Source: Eucommia ulmoides
Lineage: Eukaryota > Streptophyta > Magnoliopsida > Garryales > Eucommiaceae
Direction: 5' to 3'
Assembly: GCA_016647705.1 (NCBI GenBank)
Contig: CM028336.1
Location: 62,001 to 126,000, forward strand
DNA: 64,000 bases
Notes under the pieces: model-generated
What the model was told of the DNA's origin: nothing
Seen by the model: only the letters and a program-made list of their open reading frames with translations
The model's database searches: none
In this document: positions 11,718 through 24,051 of the stretch, one piece after another
Layout: every line of letters begins with the position of its first letter
Position numbering within the stretch: position 1 is the first letter of the stretch
Program-made: the position numbers and the translations under genes

Positions 11718-13560
11718 ATTCATGCCCCAACCCTCTTGGCCAGGGGCTTAAAGAAAGTTCAAGAGTATAAAATATGCCCCAACTTGTGACTGAGCCAGAA
11801 TGAGAGATGAAAGATATAAATGTGCCCCAGCCGAACTCTCAGATGACCGAACATTTATAGATCGCTTGCGTACCTTAGTATTATGCCGAGGATCAAGTTT
11901 AGCGTAGTTCACTTTTCACCCTTTTCAGGGCAAAACGCATACCTGGACGCTCATTTGGAGCTTCTGAAATTTCAGCAATAAGAGTTTCCAATTTGAGCTG
12001 GAAGGTAAGAAGTCCTAGTGATAGGGAAATCCATACTTCCAAGCCCCTTGAAATCCCTATAATGCACATGAAAATATTTCCAAAATAAAATCTTAGTCTG
12101 AAAGTTGTTACCTTTGATGACCCACAATTCCATTCCCCCATTTTTTGTCGTGATCATTTGACTAATGGCACTCGACTTTCACGGGTCACAGGACAGTATC
12201 GGGAGATTTTTTTTTGAATTTAGAAGTCTCGCTTTTCAACTGAGAGTTCGACATGCTTCAGGGTGATTCGAATTTTTTTTTTTTTTTTAGTTCCCTTCGA
12301 CTCAGGGGAAGGCCCAACATACCTCATCGAGGTCTCCTTGGCTTCCTCGACTGGATTCTTGTCTTTTCAAATTAGTAGGTGCTTCAATGCTTGGGGTTTT
12401 AATACTCCTGCATGCTCTGTGTTTTCTCAAGTCCTGCAAAACTGATTTAGTCCAAAAATGGGTAAATGTCGAAAAATTACTAAAATAAGTACCTTCAATA
12501 CCCGATATGATTTTCTGTGAGATCTTGAGTCAAGAATGTAGAGGAATATGATTCTAATACATTTTCAGACCACGATCAATGTTTCTTTTCTCAAATTCTA
12601 ATTCCATTCAAATCCATCAAGTTCTAATTCCAAAAAATATCATTTCCCGCTAATTTGGACCGAGGCGGAAAATATGAACAAATCTATCTATCATCTTTCT
12701 TTCTTCTTCAAATCTCTTCCACATTTATACCAATACTTCTTGTTCGGTTATCCCACTTTTCGTTTTTTCCATTTCTTTTATTTTTTCCTCTTTTTTTTTT
12801 TCTTTTTTCTTTTTTTTTTCTTATTATTTTCTTCTTTTTTTTTTCTTTTTTTTTTTCTTTTTATTTTTTTATTTTTTTATATCGAACTTACAATGATTTA
12901 GGGACAGCCGAGCTTATCAATGAACTTGATTTTCTTTGAAAATTGAGACCTTCTTGCAACATTTGAAAGTTTCTTCATTAGGATCATTGACTTGAGATGA
13001 TTGTATTCCTTTTTTACCATTGAGTAACTCAGACAATAGGTAAATCGGGATATTTACACCCAGTTTCATCAATCACTAAAGTACCACCAAAGATAGTTTG
13101 ATTAGCTTGCAACAATATATCAAAGCATCGTAAGGACAATGGATACCAATCTTGACTTTTGAACCCCCCGGTACTTCTGGAATCGCTGACGAATTTGGTT
13201 ACGGGCCTTTTCAGATCTCACCATCGTTTGGATAAACATAATCTTCCTTTGATTATAGTCCCATTGAATCGTGGTCTAACTTTGTATTGAAATCACATAT
13301 TCACATCCTCACTCAATCACATCACGTACAACATATGCAGGCAATTTTGGGCACCTGAAATAGTAAGATTCAAACATTAGACCACAGTTTTGAATAAACA
13401 ATATTGCATTATTGAAATTTTAAAAGTCATTACAGAGCAAATCCTTTTCCATCCAAAAGACCAACGGGATGGAAAGGTTAGTACGCAAAGATTTTTCAAT
13501 TTTATCAAAACACCTCGCAAATTTAAAGCAAACAAAAAAACAGTTTTGCAGTCTTTAGAT
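11718..13560 (-). other. Non-coding interior of the Ogre-like element
   Basis: I see no recognisable coding domain. It contains a pyrimidine-rich tract (12763-12870, mostly T with C) and low-complexity stretches. The first 750 bases are rich in TGCCCCA-type words. Confidence 0.5.
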
Positions 13561-13569
13561 TTTCCAAAT

Positions 13570-14290
13570 TGAGCCTTAGGCACATGACTCGCTCCCATCT
13601 CCACCAACATTTTGGTAAAGATTGACTTCACCACCCCTTGAAGGTGCATACTCAGGCAACGGATTCTGCTGACAGTTTGGCGTACCGGCCTCAGGTTTTT
13701 TAGGAAACGTGATGGCTCCTGTCCGTATAAACTCCTGAATTTTGTCTTTCAGCTGAAAGCATTGCTCAGTCGCATGTCATCTGGTTCTTGAGTGGTATTC
13801 ACATAAAGCATTTGAAGAAGCTGCTTTACTCCCTGGTTTAACTTCGTAGAATGGAAGGGGTGTCAGCATCCCCTGCTTCAAACAATTCCGGTACAACTCG
13901 GTGATCGAGACCGGAAGGTCTTGTAGCTCTCTGTTGTCGTTCTGAAAATTTTCCCCAGTAGCCTGAGGTAGAAGGTCTTAGTGGTATTGGGTTCCTGACC
14001 TTGGAGTGCGGTTAGGAATTTGAGGTGGGGTGTTCGGGTGCGGTTGATAGGTATGGTAAGAGGGTGCTAGGTAGGCTTGAGGATAATATTGGGGAATGTG
14101 GTTTTGATAAGAGGGAGGTACATTTTGGTAATAGCGGGGGCGGCTTTAGGAATAGGGTTGGTTTTGAGGATAATTTTGGTTTTGGCGATTTTGAGGAGGG
14201 TAGTTGTGATATTGGTTGTTCTGGTTCGGGTAGTTTTGGGGACAAGAAGCTTGGGGGTAGTTCGAGGAGATTCGGGATTGCTTTCTGATG
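13570..14290 (-). pseudogene. Gag C-terminal remnant of the Ogre-like element
   Basis: On the minus strand a Pro/Gln/Asn/Tyr-rich stretch (14290-14000) is followed by ELYRNCLKQGMLTPLPFY, then a zinc-knuckle-like CEYHS...TEQCFQLKDKIQEFI and a PLPEYAPSRGG tail. This order resembles the C-terminal gag of Ogre/Tat elements. The segment has internal stops and frame changes, for example between CEYHS and ATEQC. No pol follows it. Confidence 0.6.
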
Positions 14291-14575
14291 TCATCCTGGA
14301 ATGAGTTTGTGCTCGACTACGTGTAAAGATCGGACTTCGAAAGGGGGGAACTGGATTTGCTTTTTTGGGACCAATTTTCTTTGTCTTGCCCCTTTCTACA
14401 ACAAAAATCCTTTTAGTAGTTCACGTGGGTCTTAGGTGGTCTCGAAGCCCATTCTAATTCGAAGATTTCAATTTCGATAACGACCAATTAAAACAAATGA
14501 TGGTACATAAAAAATCTTTTTTTTTTTTGTCGTTCCCTACCGATATTGAAAACTTTGAATTTGTTTAGTGTGCTT

Positions 14576-14608
<33 letters not shown>

Positions 14609-14912
14609 GACTTCCCAAGACGTCATCAATCCATCAAGTATCAAAAATCCCTTTCTCGTCTTGTATCATAGAATCCTGAGGGGATAATATGGATACAAGA
14701 CAACTTTGCTTTTGTCAGAGGATTTACAACGATATAAAAGCCTGAGAGGAAATAAGGAAAAGAAGGAGAAAATATATAAAATAGAAAAAATAGAAAAAAA
14801 AAATCACAACTTATTTACTGAATTGAGGGAAAAGAAAATAAAATGAAATTTAACATTCAGACTTTAAATTAATTGGACTTATTCAGACATATTAGGCTCG
14901 ACCTTCTAATAT

Positions 14913-14930
14913 TCCCCAGCGGAGTCGCCA
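14913..14930 (-). other. Primer-binding site of the Ogre-like element
   Basis: The minus strand reads TGGCGACTCCGCTGGGGA two bases inside the 5' LTR. It begins TGG, the complement of a tRNA 3'-CCA. From memory, Ogre-type elements use a tRNA-Arg primer with a similar site; the tRNA identity was not checked. Confidence 0.8.
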
Positions 14931-14932
14931 GC

Positions 14933-16689
14933 TGAACGCGCCCCGATTTTCCAAAGAAAATCAAAAAAATAGAATATATGCTTGGCGCTGGTAAAATAAG
15001 AAGGATTTTTAAAAACGTCGATTTTCTCATTAAAATATACTTAAGCCTGTTTTAGAAAAAGGAGTCGCTACCTAGTATTGGGTTTAAATGATGTGCTAGA
15101 TCACCATATTTTTCTTTTTTGAAAACAATTTAAAAAATGGTTTAAGTAAAAATTTGACTCCTAAAATAACATGGTCTGACCAGAGATTCGTTTAAAGAGT
15201 TCGGGGGTCAGTTACGCTCGGGGAAGGTGTCAAGCACCTCAAGACGCTCGTCTAAAGATGGTACCTTATCCGATTAAGTCCAATTAAAATTTAAATCCGA
15301 ATGTTTTATTTTATTTTGAAATCCTCTTCATATACACACATACACATACACACACATTGAGGGAAGTGATCTCCCTTCTAAACCTAGACCGTTTTGATGG
15401 AAGGCTGAGAATTTTTCACCTCATCTTGTTAGCACATTATATTCAATACGAGTTAAAGAAACATACGCTCACACACGCACGCACACATCGAGGGGAGTAA
15501 TTTTCTTCTAAATTTAAACCGTTCAAATTGAAGGTTGGAAATTTTTTACCTTATCTTGTCAGCACATTATATTTAATACGAGTTAAAGAAAACACACGCC
15601 CACACACGCACGCACACATCGAGGGGAGTAATTCTCTTCTAAATTTAAACCGTTCAAATTGAAGGTTGAGAATTTTCCACCTTATCCTGTTAGCACATTA
15701 TATTTAATACAAATTAAATAAAACACACGCACACCTGCACACACGCATCGAGGGGAGTAATTCCCTTCTAAATTTAAACCGTTCAAATTGAAGGTTAGAA
15801 ATTTTCCACCTCGTTTTATTTACTCAAAAAAAATAAAAAGAAATAAAAAGAAAATAAAAAGAAATAAATAAATAATAAAGGAAGAAGAAAAAGAAAAATC
15901 TAATTTACAAAAAAAAAAGATTAGTATAATAATAACTTATTTAAAAATAAGAGTAAGATTTACAACAGATGAAAATTTACCACCTTCTTGGAGATTTTTT
16001 TTTCTTCAAAATTACAATAAAATGAAAATAATATTATTTTCTTCAAAATTTCTCTCCAGATTTCACTTCTCCCTTCCCAAAAAAATTCCTCTCAAAAAAT
16101 AAATTCCTCTGGCCAAAAAAATTCTCTTCCCCTGTGTTGTGAGCCTTCATTCCTATTTATAGGAATGAAGGCCCTGAAACTCGCAGAAAAAACGCACGAA
16201 AAAAGTAGGAAATGGGAAAAAGGGGGTGGGTGCACCGTGCACCCACCAACTTTTGGGTGCACCGAATTCGGTGCAACCAAAAACAGTGGGCAGAGAGAGA
16301 CTCTCTGCCCACGCTGGCCGCATATGCGGCCAGCAGCACTGGTCGCACAGCAACCAGTGCAACTGGTCGCTGTGCGACCTTAATGCAACCCCCTACCCCC
16401 GTTCGGTTCAGGCCTCTCTCGTCCTCGTCTGTTTCTTGTCCATTTTATTCCGAATTAACGCGTTTTTATTCCACTTCGAAAAATCTACAAAACCAAAAAA
16501 AATAAAATAAAAATAAATAAATCAATTACTAATATTTAATTTACTTAAGAGATTAATAAAACTTAATTTAGCAGTATTAAACCGCACAAATACGGTACAA
16601 TCAAAACAAAATAAATAGAAAAATAAAATAAAGGTAACTATAAAATAAAGTATAATTTTTTGCGAGGCGGTCAAAATGCCGTGTCTACA
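14933..16689 (-). repeat. Right LTR (5' LTR) of the Ogre-like element
   Basis: 1757 bp. It carries the same ~130-bp tandem units (about 15340-15815) and the palindrome cluster (16225-16379). Length differences from the left LTR include an 8-bp loss and a 23-bp gain placed exactly at palindrome centres. Confidence 0.9.
16225..16379. repeat. Palindrome cluster in the second LTR copy
   Basis: The first dyad has shrunk to 11+1+11 bp (16225-16247). The last has grown into a nested 39-bp dyad (16341-16379; GGTCGCACAGC arms around an ACCAGT...ACTGGT inner stem). The two middle dyads are unchanged. Confidence 0.85.
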
Positions 16690-17876
16690 TCATTAATAAA
16701 AGGAGGAGAAAGAAGGAATTTTGAATATAAATTGATTACCAGTTGGTAGTAGCTCTCATGTGATGTTTTTTCAAAAGGATTTTGGCACAAACATGTCTTG
16801 AATGCAGATAATCTTGGCATGCCACCTACCTTCACTATTTTGCATTGCATTACATACAAAATTGAATGAGAAAAAAAAAAAAAAAAAAACCAAAAAAAAT
16901 AAATATACCTGGCCTTTCTTGGCAATGATAGAGAGTTCAACGTCAGTTGGCAGTAGTTCTCATGGGGTGTTTTTTCAAAAAACAATTTTGGCACAAATAT
17001 GTCATGAAAGCAGATAATCTCAGCATACCACCTACTGTCAATATTGCATTGCATTGCATACAAAGTTGAATGAGAAAAAAAAGACAAAAAAAATGAAGGT
17101 ACCTGGCTTTTCTTGACAATAATAGAGAGTTCAACATCTAAAAATATAGAGAGCTTAGCGAGATCATCAGCTTCAGCGACAGGATCAAAATCTTGGATAA
17201 AAAAGTCTTCTATCTCTTCAAACTCTATCATGTCGGATTTTTTCTTCAAACAAATGATTGATCAAGTGGGGTTCCCTCTCAGGAAACTTCATCATCTATG
17301 TTTATTTGGTCTAAATTTATAACAATCCCTTATTCATTATTAGACAATATCAGAATTTTAATTACATTCTGTTTGTTCTTCATCTTCTTCTTCTCTTCTA
17401 TTTGCATGAACTTGGACTGCCTTCTTCCGTTAGACATTGTCGTAGTCCGTAATGTAGATAGAAGGAAGAATGGAAAGTCAGATTTCAAATTCTGGGATGA
17501 CACTTCAGATCTTGAGACAATACCCACACAGACAATGCGCAACTAAAGTCTATAAGTAATAGCCCAATTCCAACATGACTTTTAATCCACCATTTTTTGG
17601 TTTGTTACTTTTAAGTAAAAGCCCAAAGTTAATTTATTCTTTTGTATCTTGCAACTAGGGTTGTAAACGAAATGAGTCGAGTCGAGTCAAGTATTAAGTG
17701 TTCAATTATTTTTCATACACCACACCTCCCCCCAACTGACATTATACTAAAGCAAGAAATGAAATGGTCTCAAATTTTTCATTTGAATTCTCATCAGTAT
17801 AGCATACATAGTAAGCAACAAATATATGTACAAGAATCAAGCATCCAAAAGATGTATTAGTCTTAAGAAGTCGGTC

Positions 17877-18650
17877 CTAATTATGAGAGAGTTATCTCAT
17901 CCCCGTCCTCTGGAGCATTCATGCTTTATTTTTAATAACATAACCATGTCCCGAAGTCCATATTTTGCAAGGAGCAACCATATCACAAACATAACAGTAG
18001 CACCACTTGTTCATTTGTATTATCAATAATAAGAGCATGAAAAAAATGGATTTTGAATATAGATTGATTAGCAGTTGGCAGTAGCTCTCATGAGATGTCG
18101 TTTCAAAGGGATATTTGACACAAACATGTCTTGAATGCAGATAATCTCGGTATGCCACTTACCGTCAATATTGCATTGCATTATACACAAAATTGAATGA
18201 GCAAAAAAAAATAAAAATACATGGCCTTTCTTAGCAATGATAGAGAGTTCAACGTCAGTAAATACAGAAATATTAGTTAGAACATCAGCATCAGCGAAAG
18301 GATCAAAATCTAGAATGAAACAATCTTCTCTCTCTCTTCAAACTCCTTTTTGTCGGATTTTTCTTCTAACAAGAGACTGATTGAAGTGGGGTTCTCTCTT
18401 GCGCAACTTCATCATTTATGTTTATTATATCTAAAATTTATAACAATCCCTTTATTCTTTATTAGATACTACCAGAATTCTAATCACATTCTCCTTGTTC
18501 ATATTTTTTTCTTCCATTTACATGAACTCGGACTACCTCCTGCATGTAGACATTGTCGCAGTACGTAATGTAGATAGAAGGAATAATGTAAAGTCAGATT
18601 TTGAATTTTGAGATGGTGCTTCAGATCTTGAGACAGTACCCACACAGACA
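17877..18650 (-). pseudogene. RIN13-like array copy 4 (clearest motif)
   Basis: This copy shows the family motif best: the middle exon reads YRDYLHSRHVCVKYPFETT SHESYCQ-L, then after an ~85-bp intron the last exon reads CYCYVCDMVAPCKIWTSGH. Both lie in one open frame because the intron happens to lack a stop. The stop position (CTA at 17877-17879 on plus) matches the other copies. Exon A at ~18225-18610 has a shifted frame relative to copy 1. The Cys/His arrangement CRDYPH.RH.C...PF...HE.YC..CYCYVCD..APC.W is what I recognise from RIN13-type proteins. Confidence 0.6.
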
Positions 18651-19006
18651 ATACGCAACTAAAACCTATAAATAAGAACCCAATTCCAACATAATTTCTT
18701 GCTCGCTCTTTTTTCATTTGTTTCTTTTAAAGCGAAAGCCCAAAGCTATTTCATTTTTTTGTACCTTGTAATAAGAGTTGTAAATGAAACGACTCAAGCC
18801 AAGTCAAGTATTAAGTGTTCAATTATTTTTCATACACTACACACACACGTACACATCCACATCCACTGACATTATACAAAAGCATGAAATGAAATGGTCT
18901 TAGACTTTTCATTTAAATTCTCAGCAGTTTAACATACATAATAAGCAACAGATATATGTACAAGAATCGAGCATCCAAAAGATGTATTAGTCTTAAAAAG
19001 TCGATC

Positions 19007-19800
19007 CTAATTATGAGATAGTTGTTTTATTCCCGTCCTCTAGAGAGTCCATGCTTCATTTTCAATTGCATAGCAATGTCCCAAAGTCCAACTTTTGCAA
19101 GGACCAGCCAAATAAAAAACATAACAATAGCATTGCATTTTCATTTGTATTATCAATAATAAAACAAGGAGAAATAAGGGATTTTAAAGATTGAATGATT
19201 ACCAGTTGGTAGTAACTCTCATGGGGTATATTTTCAAATGGATATTTGGCACAAACATGTCTTCAATGTGAATACTCTCGGCAAGCCACCTGCATTGCAT
19301 TATATATAAAACTGAATGAGCAAAAAAATACAAAATAAATAAATAAATTGAAGATACCTAACCTTTCTAGGCAATAATGGAGAGTTAAACATCAGTAGAT
19401 ACAGAGAGCTTCGCGAGATCATCAGCATCAGCGACAAGATCAAAATCTAGGATGAAACATTCTTCTCTCTCTTCAAACTCCTTCATGTCGGATATTTTTT
19501 CAAACAAGAGATTGATCGAAGTAGGGTTCCCTTTTGCGCAACTTAATCATCGATGTTTATTAGGTCTAAATCTATAACAATTTTTTATTCTTTATTAGAC
19601 ACAATCAAAATTCCAATTACATTCTCCTTGTTCTTCTTATTCTTTCCCATTTGCACGAACTCGGACCACCTCCTGCTCGTAGACATTGTCATAGTCTGTA
19701 CTGTAGATAGAAGGAAGAATGGAAAGTCAGATTTCGAATTTTGAGATGGCGCTTCAAATCTTGAGAGCCCACACAGACAATATGCAAATAACGCCTATAA
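19007..19800 (-). pseudogene. RIN13-like array copy 5
   Basis: Same layout: last exon from 19007, middle exon ~19200-19290, exon A ~19355-19745. The middle exon has a good acceptor (AATGCAG) and starts VACREYSH, but the next codon is a stop (TGA). Exon A keeps the MDD...LRSIS...CLKK region only in broken frames. It is clearly a pseudogene. Confidence 0.55.
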
Positions 19801-20091
19801 GTAAAAGCCCAATTCCAATATGACTTTTAAGCAAAAGCCCAAAGATGATTCATTCTTTTGTATCTTGCAACTAGGGTTGCGACCGAAACGAGTCGAGTCG
19901 AGTATTAAGTGTTCAATTATTTTTTATACACCACACACACACACACTGACATTATACTAAAGTATGAAATTAAAAGATCTAATGCTTTTCATTTGAATTC
20001 TCAGTGGTTTAACTTTAGCACACATAGTTTGCAACAAATATATGTACAAAAATCAAGCGTCCAAAAGATATAGTAGTCTTAAGAAGTCGAT

Positions 20092-20932
20092 CCGAATTAT
20101 GAGAGAATTGTCTCATCCCTGTCCTCTGAAGGGTCCATACTTCATTTTCAATAGCATGGTAATGTCTTGAAGTCTAGCTTTTGTAAGGAGTACCAAAATC
20201 ACAAACATACCAGTAGCACTGCATTTTTATTTGTGTTATCAATAATAAGAGGATGAGACAAAAGGGATTTTGAAGATAGGTTGATTACTAGTTGGCAACA
20301 ACTCTCATGGGGTGTCGTTTCAAAGGAAAATTTGGCACAAACATATCTTGAATGCGGATAATCTCGGCATGCCACTTATCGTCAATATTGCATTACATTA
20401 CACACAAAATTGAATGAGCGAAAAAAGACAAAATAAAAAATAAAAATACCTGGCCTTTCTTGGCAATGATAGAGAGTTCAACGTCAGTAGATATAGAGAG
20501 CTTTGTTAGATCATTAGCATCAGTGGCCGGATCAAAAACTTGGATGAAACTCAATCTAGGATGTAACAATCTTGTCTCTCTTCAAACTCCTTCATGCCAG
20601 ATTTTTTCTTCAAACAATAGATGATCGAAGTGGGGTTCCCTCTTTCACAACTCCATCATTTAAGTTTATTAGGTCTAAATTTATAACAATCTCTTGTTCT
20701 TTATTAGACACTACCGAAATTCTAATTATATTCTTCTTGTTCATATTCTTCCCTAGCACGAACTCGAAGCACCTTCTGCCTGCAAACATTGCCGTGGTCT
20801 ATAATGTAGATAGAAGGAAGAACGGAAAGTCAGATTTCAAATTTTGAGACGACGCTTCAGATCTTGAGATAATACGCACATAGACAAGACGCAAGTAAAA
20901 CATATAATTAAAAGCACAATTCCAACATGACT
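20092..20932 (-). pseudogene. RIN13-like array copy 6, upstream part cut by an LTR element
   Basis: Last exon ~20092-20220 (its stop triplet has changed from TAG to TCG), middle exon ~20288-20380, exon A ~20450-20830. Exon A contains an extra GGATGAAACTC-type duplication near 20535-20565. The chromovirus-derived element at 20938-24051 is inserted just upstream; flanking unit sequence resumes at 24057. Confidence 0.5.
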
Positions 20933-20937
20933 TTTAG

Positions 20938-22383
20938 TGTAACTGTCTAGTTTTCCAAGACCGCCACTCGGTTTCTCTCTTTTATTTTTATGAAAAAATA
21001 TTGGAAAAACACAAATCACTCCATCGCCTCGCTTCCGCTGTGCCACTCTGATAAATAAAATAATAATAATAGATAAAAATATAAATTAATTGACAACTAA
21101 CATTAACTTTAAAATTTACTAACTCAAAATTCAACTATGCTAATCCAACTTTTTCTGTAACACTTCAAAAGTTTGAACAACTTATCATCACAACTGCCTC
21201 AACTACCTCCAAAGCAACATCACCCTCTGATCCAATCTAATGCCAGTAGTAGACCTATCTCTACTTGGAGTACCTAAGACAAAATATATTTATCAGTGTA
21301 TTATCTTCATAATATAAAAATAATTTATGGATCAAGCATAATTATCAAACATCATTTTTCAAAACATAATATAAATATAATCGCATACTGAGCCGAAATA
21401 AAATTCTACATTTATCATCACAATAAAACAAATGCATTTAAGTTAACTAATTAAATTATTTTGATATATAATAAAATACCGTATACATATTTTTCTACTA
21501 ACCATACGATTGTTTCACCTCACGATCGGGAGTTATAACGGTATCGTGACTTGTACAACTGTGCAATCTAAGGTTTCCATCAATGTCAGGACCATTCAAT
21601 ATCTTCAATGGTAGGCGCTAGCACATGGTATAAACCACCATATCATGATGATAATCATCATGTTAACAACAACAACAATAATCACCACCTATAGGACTTG
21701 CCCTCTTATTAGGTCACAACACAACAACGTCCTACAAGACATGTCCTCCCGTTAGGATCAACAACATCCCGGAGGACATGCCCACCTGTCGAGATTACAC
21801 TATGGCATTGTAGTATAATAAATAAAAATTATTTTCCACATTTAAAAATTTACTTGATCAATTTAAGGTTATAAAATAATTCATTTCAATAAACATTTTT
21901 TTTTTCACAATTTAGTACAAAAATATAATTTGGAAATTTACATAGACGACAGTATACTCACCTCGATAATTACGCTGCTTTTCACACTACTATCGTAACC
22001 CTGACAAAGTCGGCCTTGCCTGTGAACCTTGTGGAAAGAGGTGAAGTCAACTCTCATTTTTTGCTTTTTTTTCTCTGCTTTTGTGTTGGTTTTTCTTGCG
22101 ATGGCCACGTGTTTTTTTTCCCTTTATTCAAATCCACTTGAGAGTTGTGTGTGTGTGTGTATGTGTATATATATATATATATATATTATAAATTACATAA
22201 ATCTCAACTTTCATAACTCTAAAATACTATTAATCCCCGGAATTCTTAAAACTAAATTTTTAAATATCATAATAACCACTTAAAAATTTTAACGTAAAAT
22301 TTAAATGACACAATAGATTTTATTATTTTTTAAATGTTCAAAGATACAGTTAAAAATATACACATATAAAATCATGTCTTACA
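20938..22383 (-). repeat. Left LTR (3' LTR) of the chromovirus-derived element
   Basis: 1446 bp, TGTAAC...CTTACA on plus. It contains a GTGT/ATAT microsatellite at ~22146-22185. The two LTRs differ noticeably, with many C/T differences and small indels, so the insertion is not very recent. Confidence 0.8.
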
Positions 22384-22612
22384 ATCATTCACCCTAAAAG
22401 AAATTTCGTCTTAAAATTTAATTACCTTAAGCAAACAAATGCGGATATAATGTGGTGTTTAATGCATATGTACTACGCATTAGTCAAATAAAATGATTCC
22501 AAACTCACGTTCCAAATTGACCTCACAACTTAACGACCTATCCTATGTTCCACCACTGACACGACAATAACATCGAGTATACAAAGCCTATAACCTAAAC
22601 TTTAATACCAAC

Positions 22613-24051
22613 TGCAACGGCCGAGTTTTCTAGGGCCGTCCCTTGGTTTCTCCATTTCATTTTTACGGAGAAATATTAAAAAAAATGCAAATCACTCCAC
22701 CGCCTCGCTTCCACTGCGCCACTCTGATAAATAAAATAATAATAGATAAAAATATAAATTAATTGTCAACTGACATTAATTTTAAAATTTACTAACTCAA
22801 AATTCAACGGTATTGATCCAACTTTTTTTGTAACGCTACAAAAGTTTGAACAACTTATTACCACAACTGTCCCAACTACCTCCAAAGCAGCACCACCCTT
22901 TGATCTTATCTAACGCCAGTAGTAGACCCGTCTCTACTTGGAGTACCTAAAATAAAATATTTTATCGGTGTACTGTCTTCATAATATAAAACAATTTATA
23001 GACCAAACATAATTATCAAACATCACTTTTCAAAATATAATATAAATATAATCGCACACTGAGCCGAAATAAAATTCTACATTTATCATCACAATAAAAC
23101 AAATGCATTTAAGTTAACTAATCAAATTATTTTGATATATAATAAAATATCGCACACATATTTTTCTACTAGCTATAGGATCGTTTCATTCCACGATCAG
23201 AAGTTATAACGGTACCATAACCTGTATAACTATACAATTTAAGGTTACCATCAGTTTTAAGGCTATTCAATATCTCCAATGGTAGGAGCTAACACGTGGT
23301 AATGATAATCATCATCGTTAACAACTACAACAACCTACATGACTTGCCCTCCTGTCGGGTCACAACACAATAACGTCCTATAGGATATGCCCTCCTGTTA
23401 GGGCCAACAACATCCCGCAAGACATGCTTTCTTGTCGGGATTACACTATGACATAGTAGTATAATAAATAAAAATCACTTTTTACATTTAAAAATTTACT
23501 CAATCCATTTAACGTTATAAAATAATCAATTTTAATAAATCTTTTTTTTTTTCTTTCACAATTTAGTATGAAAATATAATTTGACAATTTACATAGAAGA
23601 TAATATACTCACCTCGATAATTACATTATTTTTCACACTACTGTCGTAATCCTAACGGGGTCGGCCTCGCCTGTGAACTTTGAGGAAAGAGGTGAAGTCT
23701 CTAAAGTTGAAATATATGTTAACCATTGATCATCAGTGCCTCAACTTTCCTTTTCCATTTTTTTTCTTTGCTTTTGTGTTAGTTTTTCTTGCAATGGCCA
23801 CATGTTTTTTTTTTCCCTTTATCCATATACACTTGAGAGTTGTGTATATATATATTATAAATTACATTAATCCCCTCTTTCATAACTTTAAAATACTATT
23901 AATCCCAAAATTCTTAATACTAAATTTTTAAATATCATAATGATTACTAAAAAATTTTAAAGTGAAATTTAAATGACACAATAGACCTTATTATTTTCTA
24001 AATGTTAAAAAATACAATTAAAAATATACACATATAAAATCGAGTCTTACA
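22613..24051 (-). repeat. Right LTR (5' LTR) of the chromovirus-derived element
   Basis: 1439 bp, TGCAAC...CTTACA on plus. Paired with 20938-22383. Confidence 0.8.

Larger units (their letters stand above)
8449..16689 (-). mobile_element. Ogre/Tat-like non-autonomous LTR retrotransposon
   Basis: A complete element bounded by a perfect 5-bp TSD (TCATT at 8444-8448 and 16690-16694), with two long direct repeats as LTRs. It lies on the minus strand: read that way, the LTR (TGTAGACA...GCGCGTTCA) is followed after 2 nt by a primer-binding site, and a polypurine tract precedes the other LTR. The ~4.7-kb interior holds a gag-like remnant and a tandem-repeat block but no protease, reverse transcriptase or integrase that I can see, so it must have moved using proteins from elsewhere, or lost them. 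The PBS and polypurine tract resemble those of Ogre elements. Confidence 0.85.
8300..17545 (-). pseudogene. RIN13-like array copy 3, split by the Ogre-like element
   Basis: The last exon lies at ~8300-8436, left of the insertion, and the middle exon and exon A lie at ~16741-17470, right of it. The 8.2-kb element 8449-16689 therefore sits in the intron between middle and last exon. A ~197-bp segment (middle exon plus the start of exon A) is duplicated in tandem at 16741-16937 and 16938-17130. Exon A still reads IEDFFIQDFDPVAEADDLAKL. The upstream frame continues as SKSDFPFFLLSTLRTTTMS, which may be the exon's N-terminal part. Confidence 0.55.
20938..24051 (-). mobile_element. Chromovirus-derived LTR element without coding interior
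   Basis: A 3114-bp insertion in copy 6 of the array with TSD TTTAG (20933-20937 and 24052-24056). Two ~1.44-kb LTRs (20938-22383 and 22613-24051) flank only 229 bp. On the minus strand the interior starts with a PBS-like TGGTATTAAAG (compare the initiator-tRNA-Met site TGGTATCAGAGC) and ends with GACGAAATTTCTTTTAGGG, which resembles the pol end and polypurine tract of Tekay/Del chromoviruses. No gag or pol is left. Open frames inside the LTRs (22029-22283, 23680-23931) are chance. Confidence 0.8.

Noticed and set aside
10779-11723. Minus-strand open frames of 87-145 residues with repeating SKRSS...RHEYRHE peptides
   Set aside because: They are translations of the ~66-bp tandem array in the Ogre-like element; the repeat peptides change frame with small indels and have no start context or family match.
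12655-12939. Two plus-strand Phe-rich open frames
   Set aside because: Produced by the T/C-rich low-complexity tract; no protein-like composition.
14025-14304. Plus-strand Gly/Val-rich open frames
   Set aside because: They are antisense shadows of the Pro/Gln/Asn-rich gag remnant on the minus strand.
22029-23931. Two similar plus-strand open frames with a hydrophobic stretch (FVLVFLAMATC) at 22029 and 23680
   Set aside because: They lie at equivalent places in the two LTRs of one element, so the similarity comes from the LTR pair; no further support.
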